In this document: in pieces, positions 41,770 through 50,006 of the stretch
How the letters are laid out: every line of letters starts with the position of its first letter
How positions within the stretch are numbered: position 1 is the first letter of the stretch
From: DATDAH01 sp963792205
GTDB taxonomy: Bacteria > Actinomycetota > Acidimicrobiia > Acidimicrobiales > DATDAH01
NCBI GenBank assembly: GCA_963792205.1
Contig: CAWBVI010000010.1
Span: 1 to 64,000 of the forward strand
Reading direction: 5' to 3'
DNA length: 64,000 nt
The notes under the pieces: model-generated
What the model was told of the DNA's origin: nothing
Seen by the model: the letters and a program-made list of their open reading frames with translations, nothing else
Database searches by the model: none
Program-made: the position numbers and the translations under genes

Positions 41770-42627
41770 TCAGGTGCGCATGAAGACGTGGACCACGTAG
41801 ACCCAGTGGCCGCGATGGGCGACGCCCGTGCCGACGTGGGAGTAGGGCCCGAGGATGTTGGCCCGGTGCCCGCTCGACTCCAGGAAGAGCTGGTGCATGC
41901 TGCCGAGGCTCGTGTGGTAGCCGACGTTCTCGGCGATGGCCTCCCAGCCGGCGGGAACGCCTGCGACGAGGTTGGAGTGCACGAGGTGGCCGATGGCGGC
42001 CAGGTGCTGGGCCCAGCTCTGGGCCTTGGCCGCCAGCTGGCGGTTCATGGCCAGCCCGCCGCGGTGGTTCGAGGACCGGGAGGCGTTGATCTGCTTCTGG
42101 ACCGTCAGCTGCTCGTCGCTGTAGAGCGGGCGGGTGACGCGGGCCCGGGTGACATCGACCGCGCCGCTGGAGAGCGAGCGGTTCCGCACGTTGACGCTGA
42201 ACGAGGTCCCCAGCGGCACGGTGGTCCGGGCCGCGATCCGCACCCGCAGCACCTCCTGCGCATGGGAGGCGAGCGGCCCGACCTCGAAGGTCCCGGCCTT
42301 GACCTGGTTCGACACGTCGTGGCCCTCGAAGAGGTACTTGACCGAGAACCGGGAGGTGTGGCCGGACCCGTTCACGCGGAACGTGTCCTCCCCGGTCCCG
42401 TCGTTCTGGATGCCGACGAAGAAGTCCGCCACCCCCCGGGCCCCGATCCGGACCTCGACGGTCTGGTTGGCGGCGGTGTGGTTGTAGACGCCGTTGCCCC
42501 GGAACGCGGCGGCCTCGGAGTAGCGGATGAGCCCATCGGGCTGGAACTGCCCCGCGGCCGCGGCCGGCCCGGCGAGCACAACCAGGACGACCACAGCCGC
42601 GGCCAGCGCGCGTCGGGAAGAGTTCAC
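41770..42627 (-). CDS. Secreted CAP-domain protein with an N-terminal beta-sandwich
   Basis: A 285-residue exported protein. Signal peptide SRRALAAAVVVLVVLAGPAA (cut after AAA). Residues about 30-165 form an all-beta domain with FRGNGVYNHTAANQTVEVRI, FFVGIQNDGTGEDTFRV and GTFEVGPLASHAQEVLRVRI, which resembles the C-terminal domain of the FN3 protein at 62588. Residues about 180-285 are a CAP/SCP domain: MNRQLAAKAQSWAQHLAAIG, the Glu in IAENVGYHTS, SSGHRANILGPYSHVG and VYVVHVF. CAP His and Glu positions are kept. Function is outside the cell, probably envelope binding or hydrolysis. Confidence 0.85.
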   Translation of the reverse strand: MNSSRRALAAAVVVLVVLAGPAAAAGQFQPDGLIRYSEAAAFRGNGVYNHTAANQTVEVRIGARGVADFFVGIQNDGTGEDTFRVNGSGHTSRFSVKYLFEGHDVSNQVKAGTFEVGPLASHAQEVLRVRIAARTTVPLGTSFSVNVRNRSLSSGAVDVTRARVTRPLYSDEQLTVQKQINASRSSNHRGGLAMNRQLAAKAQSWAQHLAAIGHLVHSNLVAGVPAGWEAIAENVGYHTSLGSMHQLFLESSGHRANILGPYSHVGTGVAHRGHWVYVVHVFMRT

Positions 42628-42684
42628 TCTGACTCGATCGGCGTCCCCTCGGTCGGCCTTGAGCCGAAGTTGTCGGGAGGCCGC

Positions 42685-42909
42685 TCAGCCGCGGCGGCGC
42701 AGGAGCCAACCCCCGAGGTTGGCGATGATCGCTCCCAGGACCGCCGCGATCACCAAGGCCAGCCAGAGGGGCATGGTGAGCTCGATCATCAGCCAGTTGA
42801 AGCGGACGTCTTCGGTGTTCTGGACCACGAAGGCGAGGAGGGCCACCGCGGCGACGACGAGGACGATGATGGCGCCGTTCCCCACCCCCCGACCTCGGTC
42901 ATCGGCCAT
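42685..42909 (-). CDS. LapA-domain (DUF1049) small membrane protein
   Basis: A 74-residue protein with two membrane segments: GNGAIIVLVVAAVALLAFVV, then a short loop VQNTEDVRFNWLMIELTMPL, then ALVIAAVLGAIIANLGGWLL and a basic end RRRG. The N-terminal helix followed by QNTExVxFxWL is the signature of LapA/YciS-like proteins. In Gram-negatives these work in lipopolysaccharide assembly; in actinobacteria the role is not established. It lies alone between the CAP gene and the divergent TIGR01777 gene (34 bases). Confidence 0.85.
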   Translation of the reverse strand: MADDRGRGVGNGAIIVLVVAAVALLAFVVQNTEDVRFNWLMIELTMPLWLALVIAAVLGAIIANLGGWLLRRRG

Positions 42910-42943
42910 CGCCAGACTCTAGGACGCGCCCTAGCGTGAGTCG

Positions 42944-43840
42944 ATGGACGTGATCGTCACGGGGAGCAGCGGGCTGATCGGCACGGCGCTGGTCGACTCG
43001 CTCGAGGCCGACGGGCACCGCGTCCGCCGCCTCGTGCGCCGTGCGCCCTCCGCCGAGGGCGAGGTGCGCTGGGACCCGACGGGCGGTCAGATCGACGCCG
43101 CGGGCCTCGACGGGGCGGACGCCGCGGTCAACCTCGCCGGCCCCGGCATCGGCGACAAGCGCTGGTCCGACGAACGCAAGCGGGACCTGCGGGAGGCCCG
43201 GGTCGAGGGCACGCGCCTCCTGGCCGAGGCCCTGGCCGGGCTCCCGACGCCGCCCGCCGTCCTGGTCTCCGGCTCGGCCATCGGGTACTACGGCGACCGG
43301 GGCGACGAGCGGCTGACCGAGGAGAGCTCGGCGGGCGACGACTTCCTCGCCGAGCTGTGCCGCGACTGGGAGGCCGCGGCCGTGCCCGCTTCCGTGGAGG
43401 GGATCCGGGTGGCGACGATCCGCACCGGGATCGTGCTCGCGCCCGGCGGCGGCGCCCTCGAGCGGCTGCTGCCGCTGTTCAAGTTCGGGCTCGGCGGCCG
43501 GCTCGGCTCGGGCAACCAGTACTGGAGCTGGATCACGCTGGAGGACCAGGTCCGGGCGATCCGTCACCTCCTCGACCACGAGGTCGCCGGGCCGGTCAAC
43601 CTCACCGCCCCGGGCCCGGTGACCAACAAGGAGCTCACCGAGGCGCTGGGCGACGTCCTGCACCGGCCGACGTTCGTGCCCGTCCCGCGGTTCGGGCCCA
43701 AGCTCCTGCTCGGGGGCGAGGCCACCGAGACCTTCCTCTACGCCTCGCAGCGCGTCTTCCCCACGGTGCTCGAGGGCGACGGCTTCGAGTTCCGTCAGGC
43801 CGACGTCGAGGCCGGCCTGCGGTCCGTGCTCGGAAAGTAG
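42944..43840 (+). CDS. TIGR01777 family NAD(P)-binding protein (YfcH/SulA-like epimerase)
   Basis: A 298-residue atypical SDR. N-terminal VTGSSGLIGTALVDSLEADG, then AVNLAGPGIGDKRWSDERKR, VSGSAIGYYGDRGDERLTEE (the Tyr in GYYGxxG), and C-terminal DUF1731 region FLYASQRVFPTVLEGDGFEF. Members bind NADP(H); the physiological reaction is unknown. It is followed 5 bases later by the HAD phosphatase gene and is probably co-transcribed. Confidence 0.92.
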   Translation: MDVIVTGSSGLIGTALVDSLEADGHRVRRLVRRAPSAEGEVRWDPTGGQIDAAGLDGADAAVNLAGPGIGDKRWSDERKRDLREARVEGTRLLAEALAGLPTPPAVLVSGSAIGYYGDRGDERLTEESSAGDDFLAELCRDWEAAAVPASVEGIRVATIRTGIVLAPGGGALERLLPLFKFGLGGRLGSGNQYWSWITLEDQVRAIRHLLDHEVAGPVNLTAPGPVTNKELTEALGDVLHRPTFVPVPRFGPKLLLGGEATETFLYASQRVFPTVLEGDGFEFRQADVEAGLRSVLGK

Positions 43841-43845
43841 CGGCG

Positions 43846-44460
43846 ATGTCGGACCCGGTGGCCTCAGAGAGGTTCGTCGCCGCCTTCGACTTCGACGGCA
43901 CCATCACCCGGGGTGACACGCTCGTGCCCTTCCTGCGCCGCGTGGCCCGGCAACGGGGGGTGCGCGGAGCGTTCCTGACCGCGGCTCCGGCGCTGGTGGC
44001 TGGCGACCCCCGGGACGCCTACAAGGCGGCCGTGCTCGCCCGGGTGCTGGGCGGGCTGCCCGAGGCCACGCTGCGGAGCGAGGCGCGGGCCTACGGCGCG
44101 GCGCTGCCCGCCCAGTTCCGGCCCTCGGCCGTCGAACGCATCCGCTGGCACCAGGACCAGGGCCACGAGGTGGTCATCGTCTCGGCGTCGCTCCGGGCCT
44201 ACCTGGACCCGGTCGCCGAGCACCTGGGCGTCGACGGCGTGTGCGCGGTCGAGCTGGAGGTGGGTGAGGACGGGCGGCTGACCGGGCGCATGGTCGGGCC
44301 GAACTGCCGGGGCGCGGAGAAGGTCAACCGGCTGACGGCGTGGCTGGGGGATGTGCCCGCGGCCCGGCTGTGGGCCTACGGGAACTCCTCGGGGGACCGC
44401 GAGCTGCTGGCCGCCGCCCAGGAGCCGACCCGGGTCCGCCGCCGAGATGCTGAGCGATAG
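43846..44460 (+). CDS. HAD superfamily phosphatase (SerB-like, IB subfamily)
   Basis: A 204-residue phosphatase with catalytic DFDGTITRGDTLVPFLRR (nucleophile Asp and acid Asp), motif II VVIVSASLRAYLDPVAEHLG, motif III Lys in GAEKVNRLTAWLGD and motif IV YGNSSGDRELLAAA, as in HAD-IB hydrolases acting on phosphoserine-like or lipid phosphates. The C terminus ends shortly after motif IV (VRRRDAER) and is somewhat shorter than relatives; a late indel cannot be excluded. A hairpin terminator follows. Confidence 0.88.
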   Translation: MSDPVASERFVAAFDFDGTITRGDTLVPFLRRVARQRGVRGAFLTAAPALVAGDPRDAYKAAVLARVLGGLPEATLRSEARAYGAALPAQFRPSAVERIRWHQDQGHEVVIVSASLRAYLDPVAEHLGVDGVCAVELEVGEDGRLTGRMVGPNCRGAEKVNRLTAWLGDVPAARLWAYGNSSGDRELLAAAQEPTRVRRRDAER

Positions 44461-44488
44461 GCGAGGCGACCTGGCAAGCACAGCGTGA

Positions 44489-44509
44489 TCGCCAAGCGCA
44501 GCTTGGCGA
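44489..44509. terminator. Hairpin between convergent genes
   Basis: TCGCCAAG and CTTGGCGA form a perfect 8-bp stem with a 5-base loop, placed 28 bases after the stop of the HAD gene (plus) and 23 bases after the stop of the SDR gene (minus). No T run follows, as is common for actinobacterial terminators. It can work for both directions. Confidence 0.5.
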
Positions 44510-44532
44510 ATCGGGGTCATGCGCACCAGGCC

Positions 44533-45309
<777 letters not shown>

Positions 45310-45404
45310 GGCGCGGACGTTAGTGAGCACCCCTGCGGGCCCACGAACCGGCCGTGGGGCCCGCGGCCCCGCCCGAGCGCTGGGCTCGAGCGGGGCCGAT
45401 CCCC

Positions 45405-46925
45405 CTAGGCGGTCACGCTGTGACCGGTGCCCCCTTCGACGACGCGAGCGGTCGTCGACGACTCGGTGGCCGGCCGGGGCGGCAGGCGGTGCGTGCCCCA
45501 GTACCACGTGGTGTAGGCCACGGCGTCGGCCATCTGATCGAGCACCTCGGTGTTGACGTTGCCGATGGTGTCGCAGGCGGCGTGGTAGCAGGCGTCGTAC
45601 GGCTCACCGGCGGTGCCGCCGTACACGGCAGCCTGCTCGGCGGTCTTCACTCCTTCGGCGCCGCTGAAGAGGCCACCGGCGGGGACGCCGACGGCGATGA
45701 ACGGGCCGTAGTCGCTGCGCCCGTCGAAGGCCGTGGGGTCGGTTGCCAGGCCCTGGTCGTCGAAGTAGCTCAGGAACGACTGCTCGATGAGATCGGAACC
45801 GTCCGGTCCGGCGGTGCCGGTGTCACTGCCATCACCGTCGTAGACGAAGCGGACGAAGTTCGTCGAGCCGAGCATGTCGAAGTTCAGGTTCAACGCGATG
45901 TCGCTGAGCTGGTCCTCGGTGAGGTTCGCCACGTAGTGGTCTGAGCCGAGGAGGCCGTTCTCCTCCGCCCCCCAGAAGGCGAAGCGGATGCGGTTGGTGA
46001 GCCCTTGGCCGTTGGGGCCGCGCTGGCCGCTACCCAGCGCCTCGGCGACCTCGAGGATGGAGGCCGAGCCGGAGCCGTTGTCGTTGATGCCGGGACCGGC
46101 CAGGACGCTGTCCAGGTGGCCGCCGACCACGACCGTGTGGTGCGGGTTGCCACCCCGGGTGTCGGCCAGCACGTTCCAGGTCTCGCGGATCTCGGAGAAG
46201 GTGTCCGTGCCCAGGTGGATCTGGGTCGGGCCGGCTGCGACCTGGCTGGCCAGGGTGTTGCCGAGCGCGAAGCTGGCCATGACGACCGGGACCGTGAACG
46301 GTCGGCCGAGCGCGGGGGTGAAGGCCTCTTGGCGGCCGGGCTGGCCCTCGTTGAAGAGGACGACGCCGGCGGCACCAGCCGCCTGGGCGTTGGCCACCTT
46401 GTCCTCGAAGAAGCAGGTCCCGCGCTGAATCAGGGCGATGTTGCCCGCCGTGAAGCCGGTGAAGTCTGCGGCTTCGCAACCCGAGGTGCTGCTCGGTTCC
46501 GGCGTGGGCGGCAGGACGAGGTCGATGGCCTGGAGCGCCGCGGTCACGTCGTCCGAGCCCGAGTACTCACCAAGGAAGTAGTCGGTCCCCTCGACGAAGG
46601 TCTGCGGCATCGGGCTGACCCGTTCGAACGTCGTGGGCCCGAGCTGCTGGAAGAAGGGGAAGGTGAACTCCTGCACCTGCGGGCGGTAGCCGGCGCGGCG
46701 CAGGCGGCGGACGACGTACTCGACGGAGTCCTCGTAGCCCGAGGTCCCGGAGGCCCGGGTGTCGTCGTTCTCGTCGCCGATCTCCTGGAGCTCTTCGAGG
46801 TGATCGACCACGCCGTCGACGTCGACGGTCGGCGGCCGGCTCGGTCGGGCATCGGCGGTCGGGACGAGTAGCCCCAGCACGGCGAGCGCGCCGATCAGCA
46901 CGGTCGCAAGGGAACGCTTGGACAT
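45405..46925 (-). CDS. Secreted M28 family zinc aminopeptidase with PA domain
   Basis: A 506-residue exported peptidase. Signal peptide SLATVLIGALAVLGLLVPTA (cut after ADA). N-terminal segment HLEELQEIGDEND, then a protease-associated insert with TGFTAGNIALIQRGTCFFED and AAGAAGVVLFNEG, and the M28 catalytic part. Zinc ligands are His and Asp in VVVGGHLDSVLAGPGINDNG (second Asp bridging), the Glu pair in FAFWGAEENGLLGSDHYV, Asp in LNFDMLGSTNFVRF and His in YHAACDTIGNVN. It resembles Streptomyces aminopeptidase S/yeast Y-type enzymes and releases N-terminal residues outside the cell. An in-frame ATG 24 bases upstream is an alternative start. It is divergent from palindrome doublet C. Confidence 0.92.
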   Translation of the reverse strand: MSKRSLATVLIGALAVLGLLVPTADARPSRPPTVDVDGVVDHLEELQEIGDENDDTRASGTSGYEDSVEYVVRRLRRAGYRPQVQEFTFPFFQQLGPTTFERVSPMPQTFVEGTDYFLGEYSGSDDVTAALQAIDLVLPPTPEPSSTSGCEAADFTGFTAGNIALIQRGTCFFEDKVANAQAAGAAGVVLFNEGQPGRQEAFTPALGRPFTVPVVMASFALGNTLASQVAAGPTQIHLGTDTFSEIRETWNVLADTRGGNPHHTVVVGGHLDSVLAGPGINDNGSGSASILEVAEALGSGQRGPNGQGLTNRIRFAFWGAEENGLLGSDHYVANLTEDQLSDIALNLNFDMLGSTNFVRFVYDGDGSDTGTAGPDGSDLIEQSFLSYFDDQGLATDPTAFDGRSDYGPFIAVGVPAGGLFSGAEGVKTAEQAAVYGGTAGEPYDACYHAACDTIGNVNTEVLDQMADAVAYTTWYWGTHRLPPRPATESSTTARVVEGGTGHSVTA

Positions 46926-47010
46926 GGAGGATTCTCTTTCTGACGACATGCCCGCGCCCCGCCCGCCTACCCCCCTGTCGACCCCCTCATGCCCCACCCG
47001 GGTGACATTC

Positions 47011-47120
47011 GTTCTGGGCACTCCCAGTTGTTCCCTCGACAAGCCTCAGTACCCAGAACCGGGTGACTTTCGTTCTGGGTACTCCCAGTTGTTCCCTCGA
47101 CAAGCCTCAGTACCCAGAAC
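47011..47120 (+). repeat. 49-nt palindrome doublet C
   Basis: Two nearly identical copies, 47011-47059 and 47072-47120, with a 12-base spacer and period 61. They differ at one position (GGGCACTC versus GGGTACTC). Outside the doublet the flanks continue the symmetry (TGACATTC on the left, GAAAGTGTCA on the right). It lies between the divergent M28 peptidase and nuclease genes, where a terminator role would make no sense. Confidence 0.95.
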
Positions 47121-47133
47121 GAAAGTGTCACAG

Positions 47134-47150
47134 GTCATCTTAAAGATGAC
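47134..47150. promoter_or_regulatory. Palindromic candidate operator before the nuclease gene
   Basis: GTCATCTT-A-AAGATGAC is a perfect 8-bp inverted repeat with a single central base, AT-richer than its surroundings, ending 3 bases before the ATG at 47154. Proteins with an AbiEi-type winged-helix N terminus often bind such repeats at their own promoters, so autoregulation is plausible but not shown. Confidence 0.5.
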
Positions 47151-47153
47151 GGA

Positions 47154-48170
47154 ATGCATTGGGAACAACGGTTCAGTCTGAAAGCCAGCACGCAGCACGG
47201 TCTCGTCGCCCGATTCCAGCTCCCGACGATCGGCTGCACGCACGACGACTGGTGGCACGCCCGAAGAAGCGGGCGCTGGGCGGCACGGAGTGAGCGGGTC
47301 CTGGCGTCCATCGGCACGCCGGTCACCGATGAGCAACGGGTCCAGGCCGCCGTGCTCGACGCCAGCCCGGGAGCCTTCCTGCATGATCGCTCAACGCTGG
47401 CCTGGCTCGGCATCGCCAGTGTCGACCTTCGACATATCCAAGTCGCTCGGCCCCGAGGCCTCACGGGCATGGAGACGTGTCTGGCGCAGGTGCATCGCCT
47501 TCGCTGCGTACGTGCGCACGACGTGTTCGTCGCCCGTGGTGTCGTGACCGAGACCGCGCTGCGCGCCATCTGGAGCGAGGCCGCTCGCTACGCACGACCC
47601 GAGCTCGTCGACATCGGAGCCAAGAAGATCGGCGGCCTCCTCGACATCGCCAACCGGCTCCACCTGGTCACCTGGGAGGCGCTGGCCGAGAGCGTCGACG
47701 GGCTTCAGTGCCGAGGGCGGGCGGGAACGGTGCTGATGCGGGCCCTCGCCGAAGCTCGACCACCAGGCTCGAGCCCGACGGACAGTCGACAGGAAGACCG
47801 ATTCGAGGATCTTCTCTCGAACGCCGGCGAGCGGGGCTTTCGGCGCCAGCCCCACCTCGGGGGCCATGCACCGATCGGTCGCTGTGACTACCGCGACGAC
47901 CAGTTGCCGCTCGCGGTCGAGGTGAACAGCGAGCTGTACCACTCGACACCGACGGATCGGGAAGCCGACATCATCCGCTACGCGGCGCTCAACGACGCCG
48001 GCTTCACCGTGGGCGTCGGCTGGGAGAAGGACCTCTGGTCACGCCCTCCGGCCATCCTCACCATGGTGCGCGAGGCCCGGCAGGCTGCGTCGGCTCGCGT
48101 TCCGGTTGTGATCCACTCGGCAGGCTGCCCCTGGCCGGATCCGCTTCCATCGACCCACCAGCGACTCTGA
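47154..48170 (+). CDS. AbiEi-like antitoxin domain plus DUF559-type endonuclease-fold protein
   Basis: A 338-residue two-domain protein. Residues 1 to about 90 fit the AbiEi_4-type winged helix: HGLVARFQLPTIGCTHDDWW, then GAFLHDRSTLAWLGIASVDL. From about 225 the C-terminal part has the DUF559/Vsr-like restriction-endonuclease fold pattern: RFEDLLSNAGERGFRRQPHL, GRCDYRDDQLPLAVEVNSEL with the Asp and Glu of a PD-(D/E)xK core (the Lys position is Asn), YHSTPTDREADIIRYAALND and AGFTVGVGWEKDLW. Such proteins are common in actinobacteria but their biology is unsettled. The gene is bracketed by 49-nt palindrome doublets on both sides and preceded by a perfect palindrome. Confidence 0.7.
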   Translation: MHWEQRFSLKASTQHGLVARFQLPTIGCTHDDWWHARRSGRWAARSERVLASIGTPVTDEQRVQAAVLDASPGAFLHDRSTLAWLGIASVDLRHIQVARPRGLTGMETCLAQVHRLRCVRAHDVFVARGVVTETALRAIWSEAARYARPELVDIGAKKIGGLLDIANRLHLVTWEALAESVDGLQCRGRAGTVLMRALAEARPPGSSPTDSRQEDRFEDLLSNAGERGFRRQPHLGGHAPIGRCDYRDDQLPLAVEVNSELYHSTPTDREADIIRYAALNDAGFTVGVGWEKDLWSRPPAILTMVREARQAASARVPVVIHSAGCPWPDPLPSTHQRL

Positions 48171-48189
48171 GAACCCGCCACTGACTCCG

Positions 48190-48299
48190 GTTCTGGGTAC
48201 TCAGGCTTGTGTCCTCGACAAACCTCAGTACCCAGAACGGAACGCACGCGGTTCTGGGTACTCACGCTTGTGTCCTCGACAAACCTCAGTACCCAGAAG
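48190..48299 (+). repeat. 49-nt palindrome doublet D
   Basis: Copies 48190-48238 and 48251-48299 with a 12-base spacer (period 61). The second copy has an altered right end (CCCAGAAG). The inner parts of both copies (CTTGTGTCCTCGACAAACCT) are identical to each other and differ from other loci, so copies within a doublet are more alike than copies between loci. It starts 20 bases after the nuclease stop. Confidence 0.95.
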
Positions 48300-48312
48300 C
48301 GGAACGCCGTCC

Positions 48313-48361
48313 GATCCGGTGACTCGGATTTGTGCACAAGACAAGCGTCAATCGCCGGGAC
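48313..48361 (+). repeat. Degenerate third unit beside doublet D
   Basis: At a spacing close to the 61-base period, a diverged 49-base unit (GATCCGGTGACTCGGATTTG start, ACAAGCGTCAATCGCCGGG end) keeps the TTTGT/ACAAG inner arms and partial outer complementarity. It overlaps the last codons and stop of the hydantoinase B gene (48348). It may be an old, decayed copy. Confidence 0.45.
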
Positions 48362-50006
48362 GGCGGGGCTTGGTGCGGCGGTCGGGGCCGTAGCCGCCGC
48401 CGCCGGGGGTCCTCAGGCGGAGGACGTCGCCGGGCTTCAGGTGGACGGTGACCTTGTCGCCGAGGCGTTCGGCGTGGGCCTCGTCGCCACCGGGCAAGAG
48501 CCAGTTCTCACCCACGGCGCCCGGACCCCCACCTTCGAGGCCCCAGGGCGGGAACAGCCGGCGCTCGGTGATGAGCGACACCGTGGCCTTGGTCAGCACC
48601 TCGAGGTCCCGCTCGATGCCGTCGCCGCCCCGCTGGCGCCCCCGGCCGCCACTCCCCTCCCGCAGCCGCAGCCGGCGCACCCGCAGGGGGAAGGCCCGCT
48701 CCAGCGCCTCGATGGGCGTGTTGCGGGTGTTGGTCATCCCGGTGTGGACGCCGTTCATGCCCGGTCGGTCGGGCCGGGCGCCCTGCCCGCCGGCCACGGT
48801 CTCGTAGTAGACCCAGCCCTCGCCGCCGATCAGCACGTTGTTCATCGTCCCCTGCGACGCCGCCGCCACCCGCCCGGGGACGACCTGGGCCAGGGCACCC
48901 AGGCACACGTCGGCGATGCGCTGGCTGACCTCGACGTTGCCGGCGCCGACGGCCACCGGCGGCTGGGCCGCCACCAGCGTGCCGGGCGGGGCGATCACCG
49001 TCACCGGCCGCATCGAGCCGCCGACGCCCTCGAGGTCGGGCACGACCGCCGCCCGCAGCGCGTACGCCACCGCACTCCGGGTGACGGCCTCCACGGCGTT
49101 GACGTTGCCGGGCCGCTGCTCGTCGGTGCCGCTGAAGTCGAAGGTGATCTCGTCGCCCGCCACCCGGACGCACACGTAGATCGTCGCCGCCGCGTTCTGC
49201 TCCGGCCGCGGCCCGGTCGAGTCGAGCACGTCGGTGAAGTCCCACTCCCCGTCGGGCAGGTCGACCAGCGCGGCCCGCATGCGGCGCTCGCCGTAGGCCA
49301 CGACCTCGTGCCACGGCCGGCCCGCCTCGCCCGCCAGCCGGTCCCGGCCGACGACGTTGGCGCCCCACTGGGCGTCGAGGTCACCCCGCCGCTCGTCGGG
49401 CGTCCGGCTGCTGGCCACGATGACCTCCCGGACGTCGCTCGTCAGCCGCACCGGCGGCAGCCGCAGCCCCTCCTGCTGGATCTCGACGGCGTCGGGCGGG
49501 ATCGACCCCGGCGTGGCCCCGCCCAGGTCGGCGTGGTGGGCCCGGTTGGCCACCCAGCCGACCAGCTCGCCGTCGACGTGGCAGGGGGCGACGACGGTGA
49601 TGTCGTTCAGGTGGGTACCGCCGGCGAAGGGGTCGTTGAGCACGATCTGCTCACCGGGCTCGATCTCGTCGCCGAAGGCGTCGATGGCGGCGGCCACAGC
49701 GGCGGGCATGGACCCCACGTGGACCGGGATGTGCTCGGCCTGGACCAGCAGCTCCCCGTCCGCCGCGAACAGCGCGGCCGAGCAGTCGGCCCGCTCCTTG
49801 ATGTTGGGGCTGAAGGCGGCCCGCCGCAGCACGGCGCCCATCTCCTCGGCGATCCCCGTCAGCCGCGACACCAGCACCTGCAGCTCGGCGGCATCCAGCC
49901 CCGGGCCGTGGTCGACCCTCGGCTCGAGGTGCCGGGCCGCCGCCGCCTCGGCCCGCAGCTCGAGCTCGCCCTCCTCCTCCAGCTCTTCGGGGTCGACGTC
50001 GGTCAT
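48348..50006 (-). CDS. hyuB: Hydantoinase B/oxoprolinase family subunit
   Basis: A 552-residue HyuB-type subunit. Typical N-terminal VLVSRLTGIAEEMGAVLRRA, FSPNIKERADCSAALFAADG and QAEHIPVHVGSMPAAVAAAI; the metal/active region IVLNDPFAGGTHLNDITVVA and WVANRAHHADLGGATPGSIP; ITFDFSGTDEQRPGNVNAVE; and C-terminal LRLRTPGGGGYGP. With HyuA it forms ATP-dependent N-methylhydantoinase, acetophenone carboxylase-like or 5-oxoprolinase complexes; the substrate is not evident. The ATG overlaps the hyuA stop (ATGA). The end reaches into the degenerate repeat unit at 48313. Confidence 0.93.
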   Translation of the reverse strand: MTDVDPEELEEEGELELRAEAAAARHLEPRVDHGPGLDAAELQVLVSRLTGIAEEMGAVLRRAAFSPNIKERADCSAALFAADGELLVQAEHIPVHVGSMPAAVAAAIDAFGDEIEPGEQIVLNDPFAGGTHLNDITVVAPCHVDGELVGWVANRAHHADLGGATPGSIPPDAVEIQQEGLRLPPVRLTSDVREVIVASSRTPDERRGDLDAQWGANVVGRDRLAGEAGRPWHEVVAYGERRMRAALVDLPDGEWDFTDVLDSTGPRPEQNAAATIYVCVRVAGDEITFDFSGTDEQRPGNVNAVEAVTRSAVAYALRAAVVPDLEGVGGSMRPVTVIAPPGTLVAAQPPVAVGAGNVEVSQRIADVCLGALAQVVPGRVAAASQGTMNNVLIGGEGWVYYETVAGGQGARPDRPGMNGVHTGMTNTRNTPIEALERAFPLRVRRLRLREGSGGRGRQRGGDGIERDLEVLTKATVSLITERRLFPPWGLEGGGPGAVGENWLLPGGDEAHAERLGDKVTVHLKPGDVLRLRTPGGGGYGPDRRTKPRRPGD

